DNA of 64,000 bases from Athripsodes cinereus (GCA_947579605.1 OX388312.1:24947313-25011312), one strand, 5' to 3'. Numbered from the stretch's first letter, positions 12,616 through 27,500 are shown. Program-made: numbers and translations. Notes: generated by a model not told the origin, from the sequence alone.

Positions 12616-15600
12616 TCAATTTCATTTGCAATTATTGTCCTACAATAGATCAGACAAAAAATATTTGTCTTCTACATATATAATTATATAAGATGACTTA
12701 TCTACGAAGAAAATTACATATGTAGCTTTATTTTACGTACTGTGTGCCCTTTAAACGAGGAATGGTTTTTTTATATACATATTTCGCAAAGAACTATGGA
12801 GGATTTTAAAGAAAAAATATCTTAAATATAGAATTAATGATCAAAATAACAAAGGACCATCAAACTTAGCATTTGATACAACATAATCATCGTATTCAGA
12901 AGATTCTCTATCGTCATAATTATAAAACTATATTTTTTTGTTTATACTTTGTATTTCTTTATAATAAGATTTTTGTCATCCAATTGTAATTTTTAAGATG
13001 AGTGTAAAGAAAAAAACTATTCAAGGCATAATTCAACACTTTAGTACTATATGATCCAAAATTGCCATTTATTCCTTAATAATCGTGTTCGTAGTTCGAT
13101 CATAAAGTTTAACGACTTGCGCATGAAATATTATTTTATACTGCCTAGGCGCATTATTAAAGGAAAAGTACCTCATTACTCATTCCCTCTCATGTTTAGG
13201 GATGCTTCATGCATAATTATTTTAATGATATGATTTTGCTTTTAAAATACCAATAACAATTATTACTAGAGATAGAAATACAACATATTATTTGAATCAA
13301 TGCCTTTTACTCGCAAAAATGAACAATGTTGATGAAAGTATATATTTATATAATATATTTATCAAACAAATTATGCTTTATTATGGATGAATGGTATATG
13401 TGTAATTTTATACAAAATAAGAGTTTTTGTTATGTTCAGAATGCAAGAAAAAAAAACAATATCTCTGGAATTCGAAATATAAAAACCAACAAAAACCTGA
13501 GTAGAAAATAAATGCATGTGTTCGTAAATATGTAAATACCAACACGTAGGAAAAATCAGTTGGTATGCCAACTAATTTGAATCTTGTACATAATACCTAC
13601 ATAGAATGTAAATAAAATGTATATTATTAATAATATATCCTACATTGTGTGTAGGTACAGTAAGAATGAATGTGTCGGTGCATTTTTCTGGTTTTTAATT
13701 CTGGTGGCCCTCCTTGGTCGTCCGGTACCGTAAATCACGGCTAACGCCAAAACAACGTGACATTTCGCCTTTCGCCTCTCCAACCGCGATACCCGACCGA
13801 GTTCATTATGAAATATTGCATATTACAAACATAACTACATACCTATATATTATTACGTATAGTGTGGACGCACATTGCATCTTGTGTATGTATTATATTG
13901 TTCTTGTTTTTTTTCCGAATACTTCTTCTCAATACAACAGAACTCATTGTGATGTTTCGCTATAAGAATCAGGGTATATTAGTTTGTTCATATGCGTGTT
14001 TAAATATGTGGATAAGTTTTCTTTATCAGTTAAAGAACATAAAACTCAATACATTCGTTACTAAACAAATGTCTGGAAAATAAAATGATACATATCTCCC
14101 TTTTTGATTTATTTTTACAGGTAATGTGAACACATAATAATTGCATTAAAATATTATAAAATTAATTTTACCCGCTTATTTACGCCTAAAAGTGGATGAC
14201 ATACACAATTATATTTTCAATTACCACTAAGAGTTAGATATAATACCTGCATCTATTCAAGTTTGTTGCTTAACTGCATTAGTAACTTCTATTTTTTTTT
14301 TAAGTTTGCAGTATGAGGTTATGCAAAGTTGCTGGTTCAAAAACTAGTAGGTACTATAATAAGATATATTTATAATACAAAGGTTTTTTTTTGAAGTGGT
14401 AATAAAGATAAGAAGTGTTATTTAAAAAAAATTAAACTTCATACATTCATCATTACATTTTGTATTGCATAATAATCTTAAGGTAAAAACATGCCTTTAA
14501 CTCCAAAACGAGCTCAATGGACAGCAATGTATTGTACGGTATGACCTTATTCGTAGTCATATTATGTTTTATTTAAAACTAAGCAATACAAATTTTTGAA
14601 CGCTGTGTTGTAATTGCAAAACAAGTTCAAAAAGATCTAGTTATTAGTATTTTCTCTACATTTCAAAGAGTCATGCAAGTAAAATTAAATAAAAATATAA
14701 ATAACTTTTTTAGCAAACAAATTACAAAACAATTACAGAGCTTATTGCTTGAGCATCTTTTCCAGCCAAACCTTGAAATAAATTCGAAAGAAGATTAGTG
14801 CGCTTAGTTACCTACGTTATGAAGCTCTACAGATGCAATACGTACTCAATTAATCAAATGTATTAAGCTCGTGCAATAATCAGCAAGTACCTAATATGTA
14901 TAAGAATAATTACGCATAGGTGACACAAATTAGTTTGGTATTTATTTCTATTATAGAAATGTGTGGGTAGGAGTTATCCATCTACCTGCAGGTGTTTATG
15001 AATTACGCAAAACCACTTAGCGGACTGAAGAAATTATTAATAATGATAATATTTTCATATCATATTATTAAAAGTAGTATGGAATATTAATAATATTATT
15101 ATTTCTATAAGCATCAAGTTGCTAAATGCATTATTGCCACCATATGTGGTAGGGACAAGATTAATAAATTAATTGTGATTTATTTGCCAAATGAAATTAT
15201 GTAAAGGTGTATAACTATTTATAAGAAATCAATAATAATAATATTATCTATAATAATATCACCATAATGCTACGATATTAAATAAATAGATATCAGCTGC
15301 AATGATAATTATTATTAACCATAAGTGTAGTCATTAAAATGTTTGTCACGTCCTCAGACACAAGAAGGAGTATGTTGGTGGAAAATAAATGTTTTATCTC
15401 AGAAAACAACAGAGGAGAAAGCCAATGCCACATATAAAACTATTATATCTGCAGTTTTTTTAATGCGATATTTTATTAAGGCTAACTAGGTTAAATAAAT
15501 AAAAACATATTTGGACGTCATGCAATCCGTACTGGTTAATTAATAAGTGAATTTGTTGGCACTTGTAAAGAATACCCTATTGAATATTGATCATCGAGGG

Positions 15601-16471
15601 CAGGCAGATCGTAATTAAAAACACAGATGAAATTAAATTACTGATCATCTTATTTCGCGATGCACACCTAATAATTGAACTACAGCACAAACTCGTACCA
15701 GCTATATAGATTTTTTTCTAAATTATTTATATAAAAATTGGTTTATTGTTACTAACCCAAATATGATTCAACTTTATGAAAACGGGCATAAAAATAAATG
15801 ATCTTTACTTAAACTATGCTTATGACTCTTTAAATTTTGAAATGCTTTGTAAAACAGAATGTTTACGCAGATAATATCATAACATTTCTTGATAACTTGA
15901 AAACTTGATAAATCATTTCTCCTGATAACAACTCTAATAATAAAATTTGATATCAAAATAGCTGTTGATTAGCCAATTGTCAGTATATTGTCCCATGTTT
16001 TATGTCTATTAACAATATTATTATAACAATCTTGTCCTCATTGTATTCTAAGATAGTTAGTGGGAGTGAGTTGTCACATTATCATTGTTAGTCTGGTAAC
16101 TAGTAATAGTAGTTATCTAAATATTTCTTAGTCATTGGATAACAATTGACGATATGAAACTGTGACCAATCAAGATAATATCTCCTCTCACATAAGACTT
16201 AATAGTACCCTTCTATTAACAATATGGGTCACATGAATACGATATGGCACCATAGATTACTGATATCAATAATGTTATGTATTCTGATAATATTCTAATT
16301 AAAATAAAATTTATGTTTATCTGATTTCATTATTTAAAAAAAAAACTATTATTTTATTTACCTTCCACTCTTCAACAGTTGCCAAAAACATAAGTTACAT
16401 AATCTCATTCCAAATTTACGATGATTGTATTCCAATTAATAGGCCTCTATATTACAATACACCTGACCCCC

Positions 16472-16611
16472 TAGCCAAACCATACTTGGCGATCGACAAC
16501 AAACGAATTTTCGACTATGACCGCAACAATAACGCATAATAACACGGTACAATATGTAAGTAGATTGTCGAAAAGTTCGCCAGTAGTCGATCGCTAAGTA
16601 CGGATTGTCTA
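16472..16611. mobile_element. Small MITE, copy 1
   Basis: About 140 bp with imperfect inverted ends: left TACTTGGCGATCGAC...GAATTTTCG (16483-16513) against right CGAAAAGTTCGCC...GATCGCTAAGTA (16569-16600). Pairing continues weakly for about 10 bp outward on both sides. A second copy is at 50308-50443. No coding capacity; superfamily undetermined. Confidence 0.6.
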
Positions 16612-17084
16612 CGGTCCATCTTCGTTTTTTTTAAGCTATAGCGGAAAACTTTTGATATAAAAAAATAGGGTTGTTAGCAACTATCAAAGTTTTTACGTAA
16701 TTGTATTAAAAATGATTCAGGATTGTTGGTAAGGGATTATAATATTATTAATCTTCTCCTGGACGAGACAAGAGAGGAATATTAAACAAGAGATCTAATT
16801 CCACATTCATGAATCACACAACGGACCAAGAATAATAATAATACATATTGTACAACGACAAGAATACAAGACCAACTGTACAAATGTACATACACTCGAC
16901 AACAGAAGGTAGAATATCGATTGTGTAAGTTGTCGCCACTGCACTGTGTACTGTACCACATACATACATAATATGCGAATAATATTGTATCGGGTACAAC
17001 TTCCTTTTCTCTCGCTGCTATTCTTCATTTACAACAGTTGTCATTTGCTGCTGAAGTGGTCTCGTAATAATACTATACAATACT

Positions 17085-17510
17085 ATATTATACCCTCACG
17101 CCGTGTCTCAAGTGGAGTAGGCAGAGAGAACGGAACGCCAATCTATCTATCCTTAGATACTTCTTTCACTTCCTCTACATTCATCCAGTTTCTTATACAT
17201 GCACGCCGATTACTCTTACTTAACACGTGACCGTCATTGAGAATTTGATCCACGTGATCGAGCCACATACCTAGTTCTTAGACGTCCGCGCTTTCTCACA
17301 CCTTCTTTTTCAGATAAATACACTATCTTCGTCATTCTTACATCATCCATTCGCTCCACATGTCCAAACTATCTCAACTTATTTATACGGATTCTATCAA
17401 CAACACTCTTCTCACATCCACTCATTCTCCTGATATCCTCATTCTTCACTCTATCACGCAATGTTTTACCTTCCATTCTTCTCAGTGATCGCATCTCCAT
17501 AGCATTTATT
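17085..17510 (-). mobile_element. LINE remnant, C-terminal end of a non-LTR polymerase protein
   Basis: Read on the minus strand, the frame gives a RRMEGKTLRDRVKNEDIRRM block, then NKLRWFGHVERM and further on a WLDHVDQILNDG block. These are the basic C-terminal motifs usual after the reverse transcriptase domain of insect LINEs. The frame is broken. The 3' UTR lies at the left edge (complement of CACGCCGTGTC...AGGCAGAGAG) and recurs at 20881, 42840 and 60780. Confidence 0.7.
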
Positions 17511-18100
17511 TATTTACAGTATCCCGTAATAATATTATATCAAAATTCATTTTGCACTCGTAAATCATAACAAAAGTTTGCTTGCTGAATATTGCTCAGA
17601 CGTAAATTGAAGTAATATTATTAATATTATGTTTTGTCTTGTCACGCGGTTTCTCCAAGTGTCAGATGTAACGATTGATAATAATGAATATTCTCAATGA
17701 CATTATCGTCATCATTCGTCAATTTGCATACAAAAGAAAAATCTAAACTTTGATTACAACAGATAAGCGGTTGTTACTAAGAAGTGAATTCAGGAACTCG
17801 ATTGATACCAGACATTGATAATGTTGGCACGATTGGTAGTTACAAGCTGCTAATACTGAATTAATGACGGATACGAAAATAAAATATATTTATTTTATAT
17901 TTGTTTTCACACCTAGGCATTACAAGTCTTGAAGTCAAAAATATAGACTTTTTCATAGCCTTAAAATACTTATAACGTAGGTATATTTTTTACGAAGTAG
18001 CTCTTATTCATACATTTATGATTAAAAAATAGTTTTTGAAATCTAGATATATTCTACCTGCATCACAAATTCTTCGTTGAAATTAAAATAAATAATCAAT

Positions 18101-18312
18101 CCGTGGAGCACCCCGCATAAAATTTATCTCCCACTCTTTTCCGTAAGTTTCTCGAGAGAGAAAAATAAAGTCATTTTTTATCTTAGTTTCGGCGATTAGT
18201 TTTGCCACCCATCCTGAATGTCTTAATTTTTATTGGCACATAGAAGACAGCTTGCATATTTTTTACATCTGCCAGTTACCCCGTTTGTGGGAAATGGCGT
18301 GATGGTATAGTA
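18101..18312 (-). repeat. Rep-A, full length, inverted
   Basis: Runs from CCGTGGAGCACCCC through GCCACCCATCCTGAATGTC and GACAGCTTGCAT to GGCGTGATGGTATAG. Confidence 0.7.
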
Positions 18313-20263
18313 TAGTTAATAAGATAGAAAGGAATGATATCATTTATTATAATAATCTGTTGATTGATATGCTGAATCATAATTATAATATAATATTATA
18401 ATGCGAATTAAATTTACAGCCACCTAGTAAACCTAAACAAATAATAATAAGTGAATAACAATGGCAATATTTAAATAGGAACGCACGTAACTATTTAACA
18501 ATAGTAGTTGTAAGGGCGGCCACGCGTTGCCTTGATTTATTATAATGCAATGGCAAAGAGAGAAAGTCTTTGGAGGACTTTTATTAACAACAATAATATA
18601 GATAATTCCACATCGGCAACTATTTAAAATAGTAGACGTTGTTCCCAACAAACTAGTCGGGACATTGTACAGCTGCCTAACATGAGACAATAGATAATAA
18701 GTACAAAAGTATAATTTGTTGATAAATCTATAAAGTACCTCATTAATCTAACGCTTGCGTAAAAAACAAGTTCATTAATACTTCTTATAATAGAACAAAC
18801 ATCTGTATTGTACATAGATATATGTAATATGGGCAAATAATTGTTATTGTTTATGTATTGCGATTCATAGACAAGAGTATGAATGTATGTAATGCATAAT
18901 ACGTAGTTACCCCAACTGTTCTCATTGTTGGAGCTTGATGTTATATTCTTGGCTTTATTGTAGGTATTATATTATTATTATTGTATTGTAGTGGTATTGT
19001 TCGAAATGAAAGTGAACTTTTGATTATTACCTATTAAGTACCTAGTACGTGTTTAAAATATTACACGATTGCAAATAATATGACTGAATGAAATAATTCA
19101 ACACAACAAAATAATGAATTAATTGGACTATAAATCATATCTGTTTCAATACTGAGATCAGTAAGGTTATTTTAAAACTATTTATAATAATGTTGTAAGG
19201 TACAAAATGAACACATTTGTATTTAAACGTATTTTTAAGGGATTGGTTTTCAATTATTATGGCCGATATTGATAATATAATATTGTTTTGATAGCTTCAT
19301 AATATAAAATAGTGTTATTGTGTATTTTCGTAATAATATTAATTACAAATGTAGAGGCGTTATTTCATTGTACTAATAGCAATTTATGTGGTATATTATT
19401 TTTATTAATAGTTCATTATGTCAATAAAAAAATACTATACTTTACGATATGTTTTATTTAATTTTTATTTTTACTTTATGAATGTTTTTTAACTAGCGGG
19501 TGTTTAAATATTTCCAACTTTCGGACAGAATGTACCTAGCACTCTTGTGGTCATTTTGTGATTAATAAAAAACGGCGCAAAACTTTGTGTCTAGTGCGTC
19601 TTAAATCAATAATAATATGATTAAAAAACCTTGACAATCATACGATTCGAAAATCTTTTGAATTTCAATTCCAACATAATCCAAAAATCAAACTCAAAAT
19701 GCGCATACTAATCACAATCGCTATACAAAAAAATAAACTTAAGCGATATTTTAAAGTTTTGATATCCATGCAAACCAATCAAATGTTTATACCTACACAT
19801 ATATTTAAGTATCTGTAATTTAATACAGATAAATAGTCAGACCAAGTTCAAATGAAAATCAAACAATTGCATGTCAATATTTTACACTGGTAGGTACCGC
19901 AGCCAATCGAGTTTGCAATGATAAATTTATTACAATTCAATCACAAACATTGCCGTTTGATTTAAATGTTCTTGTTTGTAAATATTACAATATACTAACT
20001 CTTACTAGAGACAACTGCCTTTTCTACACTAATCATTGTATATACCTACCTAATAATGTCTATGTAATTTCCGCAGTGTTCACTACAAATGATGGAAATA
20101 CAATCACAATGATGAACAAATAGATACCTAAGAGTTTTCAAATGATTATTTTGGTAAGAAATTCATCGAATTTTTAAGTATGTATGCGGCGAAGGCGTGA
20201 AATATGTTTGTCAATTTTTGGAAATTTATTTTATTTTATAAATGTTAAAAGCACAAAACAGAC

Positions 20264-20271
20264 AATAACTA

Positions 20272-20313
<42 letters not shown>

Positions 20314-20322
20314 TAGTTATTT
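20264..20322. repeat. (TA)n palindrome
   Basis: An alternating TA tract bounded by AATAACTATATATGTA and its mirror TACATATATAGTTATT, giving a self-complementary block of about 59 bp likely to form a cruciform and to vary in length. Confidence 0.8.
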
Positions 20323-20559
20323 ATAAAGTAACTTTATATATATTTATAAAGTTAGAAAAAAGGTTCATTTTTCAGAGATCAGCTATCATCCAACACCATG
20401 CGTCACAATTAATTTAAAAAACATAGGTACCTAACATTCCGGTCATCTCAACATGCCTACATACCTATACACAGTCTCGCTCGCTCACTCAATCATCACA
20501 CTAGCACAAAAATACAAATCAATAATAATGATAAAAAAAAATCATGGGGAAAGGAAAAA

Positions 20560-20850
20560 AAGGGGGGGGAGATTACTGCGTGCCTGCTGCTTCATTTAGA
20601 AGTGTGGAAGTAATTTTCTTGAATACCTGTCTCTTGTAAGCATTCAGAGGTAATCCAAATATATTGACGTCTGTCAGCGTATTATTGTAGAGAGATGTAA
20701 TTCTGCATAGAGGTCTACGCAACCCTGCATTTGTACTCGCAGCTGGCATATAAAATAAATTATTATCCCGAATTCTAGAGGGAGTGTGGATACATATTTT
20801 CTCGAGAAGCTCAGGAGTGTCAAATGCAGAATTACATATTTTAAATAAAA
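20560..20850 (-). mobile_element. LINE-like coding remnant
   Basis: On the minus strand one frame reads through FYMPAASTNAGLRRPLCRI and then NAYKRQVFKKI, a layout seen at the extreme C-terminus of some insect LINE and hobo-like proteins. A homopolymer G/A stretch at 20528-20572 lies at its 3' side. Family not identified. Confidence 0.35.
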
Positions 20851-20880
20851 TGCAAGAATCTATCAGAAATAAATTTCTAT

Positions 20881-21120
20881 CTGTTCACACCTTCACGCTA
20901 TGTCCCATGTGAGGTACGCAAAGTGAACGGAACGCCGTATTGATCTATCCTTACATACTTTTTTCCGTTCCTCCACTTTCATCCAGTTTCTCATAAATGC
21001 ACACCTATTTCCCTTCCTCAAGACACAGCCGTCGTTGAGAATTTGATCCACGTGGTCAAGCCACGTAGTTATTGGATGTCCACTCATTCTCACATCCCCT
21101 TTTTTTCAGATAATTACACC
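20881..21120 (-). mobile_element. LINE remnant, same family as 17085
   Basis: The minus strand gives TTWLDHVDQILNDGCVLRKG, followed by NWMKVEERKKVCKDRS, and the same 3' UTR as the 17085 copy. 5'-truncated. Confidence 0.65.
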
Positions 21121-23339
21121 CTTTTCATCATCATTCTTCACTGTGCATAGCAACCTTTCACCAACTTCATATAAATAATTCGTCTGTTCGTTGGATATCT
21201 GATGCATTGGATTCAGTTGAACTATGGAGTTTCTTTAAACGCATGGTTCTCAAATATTATTAGTAGAAAATTACTTATAAGCACTCCACTCACCAAAAAG
21301 CTGCTATATTGTAAAATATTCGCTAACAATCATTTATGAACAGGATGACGTGACTTCATACAATGAACTATAAAACTTAAAACACAATACATAATTCAAT
21401 ATTAGTAAATACTTCTAATCTTATCACGCACATTAAATTTAATTTTGATTAAGTGTTATGTTAATTATAATAAATATAATAGCCAAGTTGAATTTCTAAT
21501 AAAAAATAATCTAAATGATATTTGTATAATAAATACCTACTTATAAATTTGAGTCTAAGAGGGTTCAAAGACTTTGTAATGGTATTAAAATTGCCTGACA
21601 TTTTGGGATGCAAATATGTGATAAATATGTCAGAAATCTCAAATAATATTATGCATATTTTATGATACTGAATTTCACATATTATCTATATTAAGCTATG
21701 AGTAGAGTAGGTATCTACAAAATTCTACATCGAATTTAATATTTTGTCAAATACTCATCACCATTAATTTATTGAAATGGCTAAAATTTTACATAACATT
21801 ATTGATATCATATGTTTTTATTTAACGAAAGTAGCGAAAATGCGCAAACAATTTAAAGATAAAACAATATAATCACAACTTTTCAAATATAAAATAAATA
21901 TTAATTGCTCAATATATCGCACAGGTGAACAATAAGCTGATTGAAAATTTCCATCAAAGATATGAAATTAATAAATACGTGTAAGACCACACAACAGTAA
22001 TTTAGTGTTCCTTTTAAAGTTTGTTAGATACTATGTACCATAAGCTTTAATTATCTTATGATAATGCTAAAATTTTATCAAAATTATTTCAGTTATTATA
22101 ATATGAATGGTTGAATTCGGAATGTTTTTAATAATGTAAACGATATTCATAAGACAAACTTTTGCCAGAAAATTGACAGAATATCTATAAATTTATTTAT
22201 ATGGAACATAAAATATACTCTTATTAATCTTTGTATGATTAAAATAAGAATAACAACAAATGAAAAATTAAAAAAAAAACAATACAAAAAATGAAATACG
22301 AGTATTGATGATTTTAGGTTTACTAGACTTATTTTAAAAAATATGTAGATTTATTCATATGATATATTTCACAATAATACAATTATAATTATATTGCTAT
22401 CAATAATGAGATATTTTGTATCAACTTTAACTAGCGTACCCCAAGAAAATTAAAAATGTATATTTTGAATCACAAGCAGTTAAATAATATATACCTATTA
22501 ACAAGCAACTTTAAACAACACAATAACATAATATTATGCTACTCATTCAAGCAGATTTTTTTTAATAAAACATAGGTATTTTCTCCATCTCCGTGTTAAA
22601 AAGAAAGAATTCATAATAATTAGGAAAGAGTTTGGTTTAAAAAGGATGACTGATAACTAAATATATGTAGATAGGTATCTGGTCTCAGACAAACCACTAT
22701 GTATGTATGTATATCAATGCAAAAGGCGAGAATTGGATGCTAATAACGCGACGGGAATGCAAATGATACTAAACTGAGTGAAAGAATTTGGAGTGCTAAT
22801 AACAGACGAATGCCGTTGTTCGCCACAATTGAAATAATATGTCCAAATATACTTAATACATATAAGTTAAAAGGATCCTTAAAATAACACATGTTATATC
22901 AAATTGAAACGCTCTATAACAAGGTAATAAAATAAACTCATGAAAACCCCTTATTTTATTGACCATCGAGAATGTTTACTTTAGACTCGGTTCCCATATT
23001 TTTCTGATTCTTGAATAAAAAGTTTTTAGATTTAAAAAAAATAACAAAAAACGGGTTTATCGTACACTTAACAGAATTTTGTGTGAAAAAATGACTATAC
23101 TTAGTTCTCCACAACACGTTTCATGTTTTCAATCGTAAGTTTTATAGATACCTACCCGTTTAACTTTTTTTCAGCATTCTTTCTGAATTGTTGGTTAAAT
23201 CGAATGTAAGAAATCAACATATTATAGTTTGGCTTAGGGAAAAAATTGCAGAATGTACAAACTTTAGAGTTATTATAGATTGCTATCCTTTATTTTCACA
23301 ATGTATTGAGTATATTCTCAATTAAAATACAACCAATTT

Positions 23340-23520
23340 GTTTTTTTTAAAAAAAAAGATATATCTGGGTTTTGTTATAAACCCAAATACAACCTTATAC
23401 ACCTTTCACACTAAGCTAAAAGCTTGTGCCGTGAAAGGGGAGTTTGCCGGCATCTGGGATCGAACCACGGACCCCTTGTTCTGGAGGCCGAGACTCTACC
23501 TCCAGGCTACCGACGAACTT
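23340..23520 (-). mobile_element. tRNA-derived SINE, full length, inverted
   Basis: Starts with the complement of the A-rich tail, then TTATAAACCCAAATACAACC, GCCGTGAAAGGGGAGTTTGC, the B-box complement GGGATCGAACC and the A-box complement GACTCTACCTCCAGGCTACC. Best copy of the family. Confidence 0.75.
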
Positions 23521-24408
23521 AAAATTGTTTTATTTGTGAATTGTCTATGCATATTATGTTTTGTTATTTTCAACTATTATAATATTATCATCACCAATGG
23601 GAAACTATCGCAGCACATCTTATATAATAAATAACAAAACCGGTAGTTAAAGAAAAGATTTGTACCTATAGACTTAGCATTATCTGCGTGCATTTTTCAT
23701 AGTATGCTAATCAAGGAGCTTTTGTTATAGCATGTAGGCACCTATCTGTGAAATATTTATACGAATACATTCCTATTATGAAACAGCATAATATTGAATA
23801 AGCATTTTATACCATTTACGACAACATATTATATTAAAATATCAAGACAGTCTACCAATCGTATAAATGATCAACCAGAGTCGTTTAAAGAATTATTCAT
23901 TATTTTTGTAAAGTAGTCCCTAAAATATTAAATTCATTCAATTGTGATCATATACAGCATAAAAAACGAAGTATCAACATTTATTTATTCTTGCCAACTA
24001 ATATTTTTGACTAATTAGTAAATTAATAGAAAGTATATTAACCATTACAATTAGAGCAGTATACAAGTTATGAGCAATTCAGTATACAAGTTATGAGCAA
24101 GTACTGGAAGTATGAAGATCATGATATTGTATAGAGAAATACTCCCGATGTGACCTTCCACAGTGAACTACACTCCTAGGAGGGCAATATATTAATTATT
24201 ATTTATTGCACTCTGCGCTGTGTTTCACCACTCAACACTGATATAGAGTATATAATAAGTATTCTGCATGAATGTATTTACAAAGGAAGCTTGTAAAGTT
24301 ATTTCACCATACAATCAATCATGTATTGTATGCGTCAAAATAATGAAAGTGTTATATTTATTATCTAGTCTGTCTTACCATGTTAAACTGCTCACTTTCT
24401 TGTTTAAC
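23521..24408. other. AT-rich intron flank of the Fat exon
   Basis: Nothing recognisable except a 23-bp tandem duplication at 24057-24102 (CAGTATACAAGTTATGAGCAA twice). Confidence 0.6.
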
Positions 24409-24504
24409 TTAAATGTCACATTGTTCCACAACTAACAATGCATTGGTGTTTCTCTTTCCAACTTGCATATTCTGACACTTTAATAATTCATTGCAAATTC
24501 TTAC

Positions 24505-27500
24505 CTTTGTACTAGAAGTTCTAATTGGTCCACCGACAGCAATCGCATACACTTCAACTTGGTAGAAAGGAGCTGCTTCTCTGTCTAAAGGAGCTGCTGT
24601 TGACAATATTCCTAAACGTGTGTCGATGTCAAAGAGGCGGTCCACTTGTTTTTGTCCATCTGTCACATTTGTTATATAATATTCCACATCAACATTTTCT
24701 AAACGAGCTTTCACTGTTAAGATACTAGTACCCGTGGGTTCGTTTTCATAAACACTACCCTCTAACGCTTGACTTTCAAAGACAGGTCCTGAGCCGTCTT
24801 GTCCACCGGATATCACTGTGATATACGCATCTGTACTTCTACGTTCACTTTGCACAGCTTCATCAGTTGCTTTCACGACTAATTTATAACGAGCTTCCGT
24901 TCGACCACCAGCTCTACGTAGTGATAAAGCACCTGTACTTCTGTGCAACCTAAATAGATCTGAATTTCCAGACACAAGTTCATAAGTCACTAAACCATTA
25001 GTACTCGAGTCCAAATCCCTCGCAAATACATTCATAATAATAATTCCATCTCTATTAGTATTATAAAATTTCGCATCCCTTGCGGGTAGAACAGCCGCAT
25101 TCATTGATACAAAAACAGGCGCATTGTCATTAATGTCTTCTACAATTACTGTTACAAGTTTTTCAGCAGATAATCTCGCTGATTCGGGTTCTGCACAGTC
25201 TGATGCTACTACAGTTAATCTGAACGTATCAATCGTTTCTCTGTCAATAGGTAATAGTGTGTGAATAACTCCAGTATCGGGATTGATACCAAAATGTCTA
25301 ATATTGTCATCAGGGTCTTGGTGTGATATCGTGTATGACACGTTACCATTCCCGTTTTTACTATCAGGATCTTCGGCAGTAACTGTGACTATTGGTGTAT
25401 GAACTGGTATTCCCTCTCTTATTTGGCGGACAATTGCCGTATTAGGAAAACTTGGAGGATTATCATTTGAATCAATTACCGAAACAGAGAAAAGAATTGT
25501 TGTCAAAAGTCTAGGATTACCACCATCCGATGCGGTAATGTTTAAAGTATACGATGTTGTATCTTCATAATCTAGAGATTTATGTAGAGACAAAACTCCT
25601 GTCGTTTGATCAATAGTGAACGAATCTTTCTTATTTCCCGAAGTTATTGAGAAAAATATTTCACTGTTAATTCCTAAGTCCGCATCTGTAGCACGAAATT
25701 GCATAAGCTCGGTATTTACTGCTGTTTTTTCATTGACTGATATTCTCGATTCTGTTTGCGTGAATTCCGGAGCATTATCATTTTCATCCAAAACTTCAAT
25801 CGTGACCACAGAAGTCGAACTCAGTCTTTGTTGTAAACCTGCATCTTGTGCTACAACAATCAGTTCATATTTCGACAATGTTTCCCGATCTAATTGTTTT
25901 GCCAGTGAAATTTGTCCGGTCGCTTCATCGATAGTAAACTTTCCGTCCTCATTTCCTTCGCTCAATGAATAAAAAACATCTCCATTTAAACCCTCGTCAA
26001 TGTCTAACGTATACACTCGAATTACTTGAGTTCCAACAGGAGATCCTTCTGATATTTGAACTTTATACGGTGTTCGCAAAAATTTTGGCGGGTTATCGTT
26101 TACATCAGTGATAAAAATGTTCACCTTCACTTTGTCTCGTAACTTTGTAAATCCATTGTCCGTTACAGTTGCCTCTAACGAAATCATATTTTGTCCTGTG
26201 TTTTGAACTAAATCTTCGCGGTCAAACATGTGTAAAGTTTTTATGAATCCGTTTCTTGGATCAATTGCAAATTTATTTTCAGCTGCAGATAGCGAAAAGA
26301 TCAGTTCGGCGTTTCTGCCAATGTCACGGTCTATTGCAATTAATTTTCCAACGAATGAATCAGGTGGTTCATTCTCACGAATACTAAATGTGAATGTAGA
26401 ATTAGTAAACTGGGGGCTATTATCATTTTCATCTATAACATGAATAACAACAGGAACCTGAGAGCTTCTTGGAGGACTCCCCTGGTCACTGACTGTTACG
26501 GTTAGAGAATAGTAATCTTTATCTTCTCTATCGAGTGGACTTTTCACATAAAGGTATCCGTCGGGAAATATTCCAAATTTACCTTCCGAGTTACCTTCTG
26601 ATATGAAATACGTAATCCTTCCATTTTGTCTTAGATCTGTGTCTGAAGCAGAAAGCGCAAAAAATCGTACATTGACGGGAGTAGACTCTAATAAAGATGT
26701 TTCATAAGATGTATGATCAAAAACAGGAGTGTGGTCATTGACATCTTCTACATAAATAACAATCGAATGTTTTGAACTCAGTGGCGGAGTTCCTCCATCA
26801 CTCGCTGTAACTTCTATAGACATTGCTGTGCCTGGTTCTGTTCGAATTGGCCTATTCAAATATATAACTCCCGTTGCCTCTGAAATGCGAAACTGATCAT
26901 CGACATTGTATGATAATGAGTATGTAACAGTACTATTGATTCCCGAATCTCTGTCTCTCGCTCTGGCAAAATAAACTTCTTGGCCAACTGCAGTATTTTC
27001 AGGAATTCTTATTTCATCTTTGTCTTTAGGAAACACTGGATGATTATCATTCACATCAAGTACAGAAATATTCACAGTTGTTTTTCCGTATGCTAATCCA
27101 GATCGAGCAACAACTGTCAAACTGTACATATTCTTTTCTTCACGATCTATTTTACTAGCTGTTGTGATTTTACCAGTATGTTCATCAATTTTAAAATTAT
27201 GTTTTACATCTCCATACACAATAGTATAAGTTACTGTATCACTGAAACTTTTGACACGTACTCTACCAACTTCTCTCCCAATGTGCGCATTTTTCTTTCC
27301 ATTATCTTCCACAATTTGGAATTCGTAACCACCATATGAATCAAAATTCAATTCTTCCATGTATGATTCTTTTATAATTTCAACAACTGCATCTTCAACT
27401 GCCCTTCGATCTCCTCTATCTTTTGAAGATATTATTAATCTATATAGAGGCTTTTGAACATTTCGAAGATTTCCTTGCAACGTAATGATACCACTCAATT

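Larger units (their letters stand above)
1..24504 (-). other. Probable intron of the fat gene (left end not reached)
   Basis: The Fat exon ends at a consensus donor (AAG|GTAAGA read on the minus strand) whose GT begins at 24504. No cadherin-like exon was recognised on either strand to the left, so at least 24.5 kb appears to be intronic. This is inferred; an exon or unrelated gene too short to notice cannot be excluded. The stretches 241-4227, 5596-7346, 8491-9365, 11611-12441, 12616-16471, 18313-20263 and 21121-23339 are AT-rich with stops in all frames; I see only simple A/T runs and old repeat scraps there. Confidence 0.55.

Noticed and set aside
13714..14083. Overlapping 73-83-codon frames as a small gene
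   Set aside because: The first part is slightly GC-richer and could be an old repeat scrap, but there are no motifs, splice logic or second copy to support it.
20184..20417. 77-codon plus-strand frame as a gene
   Set aside because: Most of it is the translated (TA)n tract.
24409..24504. 31 further codons as the true Fat C-terminus
   Set aside because: They follow a perfect donor, lack cadherin character, and would end Fat inside a repeat; they are intron read-through.
25616..25972. Plus-strand frames of about 120 codons inside the Fat exon
   Set aside because: Opposite-strand shadows of cadherin repeats, with no conserved motif.
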